Source of the DNA: Verrucomicrobiales bacterium
GTDB lineage: Bacteria; Verrucomicrobiota; Verrucomicrobiia; Limisphaerales; J093
NCBI GenBank assembly: GCA_024233215.1
Contig: JACKPW010000018.1
Location: 1 to 64,000, forward strand
DNA length: 64,000 bases
Direction: 5' to 3'
Shown: piece after piece, positions 56,674 to 64,000 of the stretch
Layout: each line of letters starts with the position of its first letter
How positions within the stretch are numbered: the first letter of the stretch is position 1
Program-made: the position numbers and the translations under genes
Notes under the pieces: model-generated
Databases searched by the model: none
Told to the model about the DNA's origin: nothing
Seen by the model: the letters and a program-made list of their open reading frames with translations, nothing else

Positions 56674-57696
56674 ATGGGAGCACACCACGACAAGAGAATG
56701 AGGTTCGCCGTTGCGGGGGGCCTTGGGGTGATCATCCTGCTGTCCTTTTGGAGGGCTGACCACGGAGTCGTTGCCCCCTCGCCCGACAGTACCCCGGGGA
56801 GCGGCAACAAGTCGACGCCGGACGCTGTGCCACCGATCTTGCGTGGTTTCCGGGAACCGCGTTCCTCGGCGACGGCGGACGACCCCCTGGCAGGAGCGTT
56901 GCTGGGGGATCCTGGGGCGTGGCTGAGTCCGGAAGCGCGCCGGATGCTGGGACAGGCCTGCCTCTCACTGGCGTACGTTGATGAGAGCGTTCGGCGACAC
57001 TACGTGGGAGCCTCCCCAAACGACAGCTTTGCTGCGGTCCAGCGGGCTTACGGCCGGGTCCTCTTTCTCAACGACTACAACTACGCCGTGAGGGCGTGTC
57101 CAGAACTGGACCCGACCGCGGGCGAGACGGTGTACACAAATGCAGTGCGCGGGCTGGCGGAATCCGGTTTGGCCGAGATCGCGAAGGACGCGGCGGGCAC
57201 ACAGCCGGTCTCCCGCCCGGAACCGCCCCTGACGGAGCACTACCGGCAAGCCTTCGAAAGCGGACTGCCGCCGGAAACCACGGCAGGATATTCGAATGTG
57301 CTCACGACCTTGGAGCGCTCGGTGGGATATGACCCACGAGCGACGGATTTGTTCAATGACGCGGTGATTTACGTCATGTCGAAGACCGACCTGGAGGAGA
57401 TGGCGGAAGCGGACCGGCGCGTCTTTGCCATGGTGCAAGCATTCGAAGCGGGCGGAGCACCGCCGGACTTGGAGACCCTCAGCGGCGCGAAGAGGCTGGA
57501 CGTGGACGACTCTGCGGAAGCCTTGTTCGACGACGGTGGCCTCACGGCGACCGCGCTGGCGGCTTGCCGGGACATCTTCAGCCAACGCTTTGCGCAAAAC
57601 CATGGGATCACGGACGAGTCGTTCATGGACGAGCTCGACAAGCTCCGGATACCGCTGACTGGAACCTGGGTGATCATCTACCCTCCGCATCCATAG
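56674..57696 (+). CDS. Hypothetical membrane-anchored protein
   Basis: A 340-residue protein with an N-terminal hydrophobic segment (FAVAGGLGVIILLSFW) as signal anchor, a Pro/Ser-rich linker, then a helical soluble region (FLNDYNYAVRACPELDPTAG, VLTTLERSVGYDPRATDLF, VFAMVQAFEAGG). No known family. It is well-coded and full length, on the same strand as its neighbours with a 36-bp gap. Confidence 0.55.
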   Translation: MGAHHDKRMRFAVAGGLGVIILLSFWRADHGVVAPSPDSTPGSGNKSTPDAVPPILRGFREPRSSATADDPLAGALLGDPGAWLSPEARRMLGQACLSLAYVDESVRRHYVGASPNDSFAAVQRAYGRVLFLNDYNYAVRACPELDPTAGETVYTNAVRGLAESGLAEIAKDAAGTQPVSRPEPPLTEHYRQAFESGLPPETTAGYSNVLTTLERSVGYDPRATDLFNDAVIYVMSKTDLEEMAEADRRVFAMVQAFEAGGAPPDLETLSGAKRLDVDDSAEALFDDGGLTATALAACRDIFSQRFAQNHGITDESFMDELDKLRIPLTGTWVIIYPPHP

Positions 57697-57915
57697 TCCT
57701 GGTCCGACCAGGGGGGCATGCCACCCCGACTTCCTCTGCCTGGGCCGCGCCACATTGTCCCCAACGACGGTGCCGGCCAGGGTGTCGAGGCGTCGACTCC
57801 TTGCGAAAGGCAATCCGGGACCGACCTCCAACGGTGTGACACCATGCCGTCCGACGCTTCCTTGCTCGTCTCGCTTGACGGAATCCGACATGGTGATTAC
57901 GGGTAAGGTGCAATT

Positions 57916-59115
57916 TTGAAATTCATGTTCATGCTGTTTCGTTCTTGTCCGGAGCCCCTGGGCTTCCGACGCGGCCTTGCGTTCCGGGCCATTCTGGCGT
58001 CTGGCGTGGTCCCGTTTCTATGCGGCACCGCGGTCCTGGGTTCGGCGCCAATGGCGGGGAGCACATCCGCCGGGGGCCCCGCCGCGACGGAGATGCCCCC
58101 CCCGGAGTTCCTTGCCTCCGAGACGTCACCGGTGGGCACGACTGGGACCGGGGACTGCGACCCGGACGGCGTTCCCGATGACTGGGGCGACTATTCCCTG
58201 TTGAAGCAGGGACGCTCCGTCCAGACCTCGGTCGGGGAACCCGAACCGGATCCCGACATTCCATTTGTCTTTGTGTGCTCGGTTCAGCCAGCGGCAGCCG
58301 GACCGAAGGTGACCCAGGCGTCGGTTACCCTGCCCGGAGGCAAACGCAAGACCCTCGCCGGGTTGCCCTTGGGGAACTGGTTTCTCCATGTCGACCTGCC
58401 AGCCACCCTGGAGGGCTTGGAGGCCGCCTGCCCGCCCGGTTCGTACACGCTGAGCTTTACCCAGGAGGGGGAACCCCAGCAGAACATCCCCATGACCCTG
58501 CCCGCCGGAAACCCTCCCATGCCGCATTTCACCAACTACGAAGAGGCGCAGGGGGTGGATGCCACCCGGCCGTTCCTTCTGCAATGGGACCCGTTCACCG
58601 GGGCCGTCCCGGGGGACGAGTTACTGGTTCAGATTGAAGATGCCGCGGGCGATCGGGTGTTTCTGGCTCCGAACCCCTGCGTGCCACGCGAGCTGCCGGT
58701 CGAGGCGACCTCCGTTGAGATTCCGCCGGGCGCGCTGGCGGCGGAGCAGACCTACACCGTGCACCTGGCCTTTGTCCGACGGTTCTACTCCTCCACCGAC
58801 ACCGTGCCGGAGATGAGTGGAGATGGTGCCATCTCCTTCACGACCGCAATGGCTCTCCGGACCGTCACCGGGGGCGTGGTCGAGGCGGCGCAATTCACCG
58901 CGTACCGATTCCTGCAGAACGGTCATCCCGAAATGACCCTCCAGGGCACCCCGGGAGCCGACTACACCGTGCAACGAACCAGTGGGCTTGGCAGCGGCGT
59001 CTCCGGCTGGGCCGACGTGGGTGCCGTCACCTTGGACGGCACGGGTGTCGGGATCTTCGAGGATCCGGAGAGCAGCCCAACCCTGCCGCTCTTCTACCGC
59101 GCGATCGTCCCGTAG
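57916..59115 (+). CDS. Secreted beta-domain protein, paralogue 1
   Basis: A 399-residue exported protein with an N-terminal hydrophobic signal (FRAILASGVVPFLCGTAVLG). Then come a CDPDGVPDDWGDYSLLKQGR segment (type found after Big domains), a beta-sandwich region (VTQASVTLPGGKRKTLAGLP, LLQWDPFTG) and a C-terminal YTVQRTSGLG ... LPLFYRAIVP module common in this phylum. It is a paralogue of the next gene and presumably arose by tandem duplication. Function unknown; cell-surface or matrix role likely. Confidence 0.65.
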   Translation: MKFMFMLFRSCPEPLGFRRGLAFRAILASGVVPFLCGTAVLGSAPMAGSTSAGGPAATEMPPPEFLASETSPVGTTGTGDCDPDGVPDDWGDYSLLKQGRSVQTSVGEPEPDPDIPFVFVCSVQPAAAGPKVTQASVTLPGGKRKTLAGLPLGNWFLHVDLPATLEGLEAACPPGSYTLSFTQEGEPQQNIPMTLPAGNPPMPHFTNYEEAQGVDATRPFLLQWDPFTGAVPGDELLVQIEDAAGDRVFLAPNPCVPRELPVEATSVEIPPGALAAEQTYTVHLAFVRRFYSSTDTVPEMSGDGAISFTTAMALRTVTGGVVEAAQFTAYRFLQNGHPEMTLQGTPGADYTVQRTSGLGSGVSGWADVGAVTLDGTGVGIFEDPESSPTLPLFYRAIVP

Positions 59116-59190
59116 CCATTCGATTACAAAGAAACTGCTCGTCAGCGCGTGGCAGAAGGCCGCACGCTTTCCGCGGAATACTTGATCATC

Positions 59191-60645
59191 ATGTTCCGAT
59201 CGCATCCTTCCCGCATGAGTCTCATCACACTTTCGGCCGGATTCCTGCCTCGCTTACCCCTGCCCGGGCCACGATTAGCCACAACGCTGGCGGTGCTTTC
59301 GCTCGCGTCCTGGACTCCGCTGCAGGCTGCCGCCCCCCAGGTCATCGAGAGCATCCCCGCCAATGGCGCCACCGGCGTGGCGGTCGGCACCACGGTGGTC
59401 TTCAAGTTCGACCAGGCAATGGCCACGGCGATCCCCGTGATGGCCTCGATGCCCGGCATCTTTGTCGGGAACATCGAGTGGACACCCCAGAGCGTGTCCT
59501 GCGTCTACGAATGGTCGGGGGACGGAAAGACCCTGACTTGCAGTCCCATTGGCGGTCTGCCGGCAAACGCCACGATTTCGTGGCGTTTGAATCCTTCCGG
59601 CTCCATGTTCCCGATCAGCAACACCCTGGGGGCGGCGCTGCTCACCACCACGGGCAGTTTTCAAACCGGGCAGGGCGGTAGTGGCTGCGATCCGGACGGC
59701 ATTCCGGATGACTGGGGCTCTTACTCCGTTTTCAAGCAAGGTCGCTACCTGCAGTCCTCCGCCGCAGCGCCGACGCCCCACCCGGAGACGCCGTTTGCGT
59801 TCATCGCCTCCGTCCATTCGCCGACGGCCGGGCCGGATGTGACCGAGGCGTCGGTGACACCCCCCGGTGGGAGCCAGCAGGCCCTGGACGGCATTCCCTT
59901 CAGCGCGACCTTTCTCTTCATGAGCACCCCGGCGACCCTGGCGGCCTTGGATGCCGCCTACCCTGCGGGGGTCTACACGCTCCGGTTCACCCAGGAAGGG
60001 GAGGCCCAGCAGGTCATCCCCATGACGATGTCCACGGGACACCCGCCCATCCCGCACTTCACCAATTTCGAGGCCGTCCGCCAGGTGGACGTCACCCAGT
60101 CGTTTCTCCTGACCTGGGACCCCTTCACCGGGGCGGGCGCGAACGACATGCAGGCGTTGCAGATCATGGATGCCTCGGGGGATACGGTGTTCATGGCCCC
60201 CGACCTGTGCGTGCCACGCGAACTGCCGGTCGGCGCCACCTCCATCGAGGTGCCTGCAGACACCCTCGCGGACAACCAGACCTACACCGTGTATCTGGCG
60301 TTTCTCCAACGCTTCTACACCTCGACTGAAACCGTCACTGACATGAACGGAGTCGGCATGGTGTCGTTCACGACCGAAATGACCCTGAGCACCGGCAGCG
60401 GGGGGGAGACCGAAGCCGGGGAGTTCATCGGATATCGGCTGCTTCCGAACGGCAATCCCGAGCTGACCCTCGCGGGCACGCCGGGAGGCACCTACACCAT
60501 CCAGCGAGCCGGCAGTCTCGAGGGAGACTCCACCACCTGGAGTGACGTGGAAATGCTGACCGTCGACGGGAGCGGCACCGCCGTGTTCGAGGACACCGAA
60601 CCCGGCAAGTCCATGCCGCTCTTCTACCGCGCGGTCGCCTACTAG
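59191..60645 (+). CDS. Secreted Big_5-domain protein, paralogue 2
   Basis: A 484-residue exported protein: signal peptide, then a Big_5-type Ig-like domain (SIPANGATGVAVGTTVVFKF), then the same layout as paralogue 1 (CDPDGIPDDWGSYSVFKQGR, VTEASVTPPGGSQQALDGIP, FLLTWDPFTG, LPVGATSIEVPA, LFYRAVAY end). The extra N-terminal domain distinguishes the two copies. Starts at 59149 (GTG), 59191 and 59215 are all possible. Confidence 0.68.
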   Translation: MFRSHPSRMSLITLSAGFLPRLPLPGPRLATTLAVLSLASWTPLQAAAPQVIESIPANGATGVAVGTTVVFKFDQAMATAIPVMASMPGIFVGNIEWTPQSVSCVYEWSGDGKTLTCSPIGGLPANATISWRLNPSGSMFPISNTLGAALLTTTGSFQTGQGGSGCDPDGIPDDWGSYSVFKQGRYLQSSAAAPTPHPETPFAFIASVHSPTAGPDVTEASVTPPGGSQQALDGIPFSATFLFMSTPATLAALDAAYPAGVYTLRFTQEGEAQQVIPMTMSTGHPPIPHFTNFEAVRQVDVTQSFLLTWDPFTGAGANDMQALQIMDASGDTVFMAPDLCVPRELPVGATSIEVPADTLADNQTYTVYLAFLQRFYTSTETVTDMNGVGMVSFTTEMTLSTGSGGETEAGEFIGYRLLPNGNPELTLAGTPGGTYTIQRAGSLEGDSTTWSDVEMLTVDGSGTAVFEDTEPGKSMPLFYRAVAY

Positions 60646-60816
60646 TCCTGACGACTGGGCAGGTCCCAGGGAATTCGCGGCTGCCCTTGTTGACCTGCGG
60701 TTCCGCTGCTCTCTCCGGGCACAAACCAGGCCCCCGACATCGGCGCTGCCATCTTGTCTGCTTGTCTTGCCGGGCGGCTTGATTCAGTATGATGTCCCGG
60801 AAGGTTCCTGTGATTG

Positions 60817-63276
60817 ATGACTCGGATGAGTCTGCGAATTCGCATCCTGCTTCTGACGGGCATGTTCCTCGGGATCGTGCTGCTGCTGGGAAGCTGGCAG
60901 ATGAGCGAGGTCAACCGACTGCAACGTCGGACCTTGGAGCGCCAGCGCACAACCTCGGAGGCGGAGTTGTTGACCCGGACGGCGGAGGCCACCTTCGAGA
61001 AACAGGTGCAGGAGTGGAAGAACACGCTCCTGCGCGGTCACGATCCCTCGGACTTCGAGCAGTATTGGTCGGGATTCGAGCGTTGCGAGCGGGAGACCCG
61101 CGAACTCGCCCGCCAACTGGTCGCCCGGTTGCCGGATTCCTCGGCGGCCCGACCGGTGGCGCAGCGCTTCCTGGCCGAGCATGAGACGCTGGGGTTGCGC
61201 TACCGGGCAGCGCTTGAGGAATTCCGGAAAGGCGGTGACGACGCTCCCCGCCGGGCGGACCGGATGGTGCGTGGGATGGACCGCGAACCGACCGGGCTGT
61301 TCGACGGCATCGTGCAGGAGCTGGGCTGGGAACGGCGCACCATGCAGGCCGCACTCGAGCGTCTGGAACAATCCACGGCGAGTCTCTGGACGGTCTCGAC
61401 GGGAGCGGCCGCCACGCTCGCTTTTCTGGTTCTCGCCATCGCCCTCAACCGCTGCGTGAACCGCCCGATCGAGTCCGCCATCGCCCATGCCAACCGTATC
61501 GCCGCAGGAAACTTCGAGATCCGTGCGGTGGCTTCGTCCGCTTCCGATGTGGCTGCCCTGCAGGGGGCGCTCAACCGGATGGCCGAACGCCTGCGGGAGA
61601 GCTACACGGAGATCGAGGCAGCGCGCGATCAGGCCATTGAGGCCTCGCGTTTGAAATCGGAGTTCCTCGCCAACATGAGCCACGAAATCCGCACCCCGCT
61701 GAACGGGGTCATCGGCATGACGGATCTCCTGCTCGAAACGGGGCTCGATAACGAACAGACCATGATGGCGGAAACCGCGCGCTGTTCGGGCGAGACCCTG
61801 CTGGCGGTTATCAACGACATTCTTGATTTCTCGAAGATCGAAGCCAATCACATCGAGCTGGTGGAGCGGGAGTTCCTGCTCGAGGAATTGATCGAGGGAG
61901 CCACCGTCGTGGTTGCCCCCCGCCTCAAGGACAAGGATGTGGCGCTCGGATTCGTCGTGGACGACGACGTCCCGCAGCGAATTCGGGGGGATCTCGTCCG
62001 GCTTCGCCAGGTCCTCATCAACCTGCTTTCCAACGCCGCCAAGTTCACCCGGCAGGGATCGATTGCCGTGCGCGTATCCCGGGCAGCCGATCCGGTCGGG
62101 GACGGAAACCGGGGCGGGGAGACGGGCAACGGGAAGCAGGTGCATCTGGAGTTCGAGGTCGCCGACACCGGAATCGGCATTCCGGAGGACAAGCGCGAAG
62201 TGATTTTCGATGCGTTCCGCCAGGTGGACGGATCCCCGACGCGGCCGCAGGGCGGGACGGGGCTTGGGCTGTCGATCTGCCGGCGATTGGTTGGATTAAT
62301 GGGGGGGCGGATCCGCGTCGAAAGCACCCCCGGCGAAGGGAGTCGGTTCATCTTCGATGCGCGGTTTGGCCACGCAGAGGAGGCCGTTTCGCCGGCGGGG
62401 GCCTCTGCATTGCTGCAGGACCGGCGTGCGCTGGTGATCGACGATCATGCGATCAACCGGGAGATCCTCACGCGCCAGCTCCGCGCGCTGGGCTGTCAGG
62501 TCACGGCGGCGGCCTCAGCGATGGAGGCTGCGGCGTTGCTGGGGATTCCCGACCGGCCCCTCGCGCGGACATTCGACTTCGTCATCTGCGACTACCAGAT
62601 GCCGGAGGTTGACGGTTGCGAGTTTGCGCGACGGGTGAAGGGGGTTTCCGAAACCGCCTCTCTTCCGATCATCCTGCTGACCTCGGTGGCCCTGGGCCGG
62701 GGCGTTCTGGACCGCAGCAGAAACCTGTTTGCCGCGGTCTTGACCAAGCCCATCGTCAAACGGGTGGTCCGCGACGTGGTGATGCGCGTGCTGGCAGGCA
62801 CAGACGGGCCGGCGGCCGAGGCGCCGGAAGCCCGACTCCCGGTCCCCGCCCCGCCATCCCCCGGCCCCGACACCGATGCCCCGCGCCTGCTGGTGGTCGA
62901 GGACGAACCGCTGATCCGGCGGTTCCTGGCCCTGGTTTTGAAGCGGGAAGGCATTACGTTCCACATGGTCGAGAATGGCCGGGTGGCGCTTGAGGAAATC
63001 CAACGCCGACCCTACAACGTGGTCCTGATGGACGGCAGCATGCCGGTACTGGACGGCTACGAGACGACCCGACGCATCCGTGAACTGACCGGGAATCGGC
63101 GGCCGCCGTTCATTATCGCCCTGACCGCCCACGCGCTGAACGGCGCGAGGGAGAAGTGCCTGGCTGCCGGCATGGATGATTACCTGGCCAAACCGGTGAA
63201 ACCCGAGGAGCTGACCCGCTGCCTGCGCGCCGCCTTCGCCGCCTGCGAGAACACCGACGCGCCCGCCGGCTCCTGA
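60817..63276 (+). CDS. Hybrid sensor histidine kinase with two receiver domains
   Basis: An 819-residue membrane kinase: two membrane helices (IRILLLTGMFLGIVLLLG; VSTGAAATLAFLVLAIALNR) around a helical periplasmic sensor, a HAMP-like linker, HisKA with phospho-His in FLANMSHEIRTPLNGVIGM (about 288), and HATPase with NLLSNAAKF, DTGIGIP and GGTGLGLSI. Two receiver domains follow (VICDYQMPEVDG about 590; VLMDGSMPVLDG about 737). The first receiver starts ALVIDDHAINREIL. It relays phosphate internally; no response regulator lies beside it. TTG 60814 is another start. Confidence 0.93.
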   Translation: MTRMSLRIRILLLTGMFLGIVLLLGSWQMSEVNRLQRRTLERQRTTSEAELLTRTAEATFEKQVQEWKNTLLRGHDPSDFEQYWSGFERCERETRELARQLVARLPDSSAARPVAQRFLAEHETLGLRYRAALEEFRKGGDDAPRRADRMVRGMDREPTGLFDGIVQELGWERRTMQAALERLEQSTASLWTVSTGAAATLAFLVLAIALNRCVNRPIESAIAHANRIAAGNFEIRAVASSASDVAALQGALNRMAERLRESYTEIEAARDQAIEASRLKSEFLANMSHEIRTPLNGVIGMTDLLLETGLDNEQTMMAETARCSGETLLAVINDILDFSKIEANHIELVEREFLLEELIEGATVVVAPRLKDKDVALGFVVDDDVPQRIRGDLVRLRQVLINLLSNAAKFTRQGSIAVRVSRAADPVGDGNRGGETGNGKQVHLEFEVADTGIGIPEDKREVIFDAFRQVDGSPTRPQGGTGLGLSICRRLVGLMGGRIRVESTPGEGSRFIFDARFGHAEEAVSPAGASALLQDRRALVIDDHAINREILTRQLRALGCQVTAAASAMEAAALLGIPDRPLARTFDFVICDYQMPEVDGCEFARRVKGVSETASLPIILLTSVALGRGVLDRSRNLFAAVLTKPIVKRVVRDVVMRVLAGTDGPAAEAPEARLPVPAPPSPGPDTDAPRLLVVEDEPLIRRFLALVLKREGITFHMVENGRVALEEIQRRPYNVVLMDGSMPVLDGYETTRRIRELTGNRRPPFIIALTAHALNGAREKCLAAGMDDYLAKPVKPEELTRCLRAAFAACENTDAPAGS

Positions 63277-63300
63277 GTTCGCGGACGCCCTGGCTCGGCG

Positions 63301-64000
63301 TCAACTGAACCGCAACGCGTAGAGATCCGCATCCTTCATCACGAAGCGTAGCCGCACCGGTCGACCCGCGAGTGCGCTCACATCGGGACCCTGCTTCCAC
63401 CGCACGACCCGTTCGATCTCATCCCCGATGGTTTCCACGGCATCCGCCAGGGTGTACCCCGGGAGAGGCTTCCCGTTCGCATCCTGAATCTCGACCCGGA
63501 TGCCTCCCGCAGCCCCGGTGGAGAAGTTGATCACCAGGTTCCCGCCCGTGAAGGTCAGCGGCCGCGTGATCATCTCGCCCCCTTGAAACGGGGCGTTCAC
63601 CGAGGCGAACCCGTCGGTCCGAAGTGTGAACCGCAGGAGGTGACAGGTGGGCTGGGCATAATGCGCCTGTTTGTAGAGCGACATTTCGGTCGGTCCGGTG
63701 GGGATTACGCCCAGGGCTGTCAGACCGGCACGCGAGGCCCAGTTTCCCAGGTCAAGTCCCGGCCGGATGAACCCCTCCATGAAGGTTCGGTCATAGCGGT
63801 CGCCACCCCGGCTCGTCATGAAGACCGCTTCCGCACAATCACTGACATAGCCGCGATTCACCCCCAGCTCGCGGGCCTGGGCCCCGGTGAGCACCTGGCG
63901 GCCCGGCATGAAGCGCATTGGCAAGGCAATATAGACGTGCGGTGCGCGGAAGTAGGGGTGCGTCTGGTTGGTGTAGAGATGCTCCGGTGGCGTGTCCCCG
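63301..64000 (-). CDS. C-terminal part of a large exported protein, cut by window edge
   Basis: The frame is open from the right edge to the stop at 63301 (about 232 codons; no start in view is needed because EHLYTNQTHPYFRAP precedes the first ATG). The motifs YTNQTHPYFRAPHVYIALPM, MTSRGGDRYDRTFMEGFI, TGPTEMSLY and LRLRFVMKDADLYALRF-like end match a family of exported proteins common in Verrucomicrobiota and Planctomycetes with glycosidase-like propellers. Name and substrate unknown. Confidence 0.65.
   Translation of the reverse strand, partial: GDTPPEHLYTNQTHPYFRAPHVYIALPMRFMPGRQVLTGAQARELGVNRGYVSDCAEAVFMTSRGGDRYDRTFMEGFIRPGLDLGNWASRAGLTALGVIPTGPTEMSLYKQAHYAQPTCHLLRFTLRTDGFASVNAPFQGGEMITRPLTFTGGNLVINFSTGAAGGIRVEIQDANGKPLPGYTLADAVETIGDEIERVVRWKQGPDVSALAGRPVRLRFVMKDADLYALRFS

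Overview
The window looks like high-GC bacterial chromosome, most likely Verrucomicrobiota (inference). The signs are PEP-CTERM sorting, delta-60 and immunoglobulin-repeat surface proteins, Tat-exported Gfo/Idh and sugar-isomerase pairs, and a large Ser/Thr kinase with TPRs next to an ECF sigma factor. Positions 1 to about 49.7 kb are accessory DNA made of stacked mobile elements. From guaB (49.8 kb) to the right edge the DNA looks like ordinary chromosome. No CRISPR array and no complete tRNA or rRNA gene were seen. || 1-9.6 kb: early region of a prophage, read leftwards. It holds three small HTH proteins, an SSB-like protein, a RecB-like nuclease, an O-like replication protein with tandem repeats inside its gene, a DnaC-like loader, RusA, a ParB-like protein, two methyltransferases and the start of a Nu1-type terminase gene. 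A secreted-protein gene sits inside as apparent cargo, and a ribbon-helix-helix gene diverges at the right end. 9.8-23.6 kb: a type I restriction-modification island (DUF4268 nuclease, HsdR, PD-(D/E)XK nuclease, HsdM, HsdS, metallo-beta-lactamase-fold protein). A 4.5-kb four-gene transposon (14000-18499) with clear terminal inverted repeats has split the PD-(D/E)XK nuclease gene in two. || 23.6-30.3 kb: integration scars. These are a tRNA-Val 3' half, integrase remnants, a C-type-lectin gene, an IS5-family element (25349-26313, 3-bp target duplication) sitting inside an integrase 3' end, a tRNA-Met 3' half joined to a dif-like 11-6-11 palindrome, and a recombinase-in-trio (RIT) element (26908-30288) with 33-bp inverted repeats. 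30.3-39.1 kb: a cassette-like array in which the last ~120 bp of a phage tail-type gene recurs five times in one orientation. Unrelated genes lie between the copies (lipoprotein, LRR protein, PEP-CTERM protein, GH43-like hydrolase plus zinc dehydrogenase, membrane protein). || 39.1-49.7 kb: a large frameshifted delta-60/Ig protein, an ECF sigma gene broken by several frameshifts, a Ser/Thr kinase-TPR protein, an FHA protein, a truncated IS1634-type transposase and a tyrosine integrase that ends the island beside guaB. 49.8-64 kb: guaB, a small membrane protein, a ceramidase-like hydrolase, a Gfo/Idh oxidoreductase with a coupled TIM-barrel isomerase, four exported proteins of unknown role (two of them tandem paralogues), a hybrid histidine kinase and the end of a large secreted protein.
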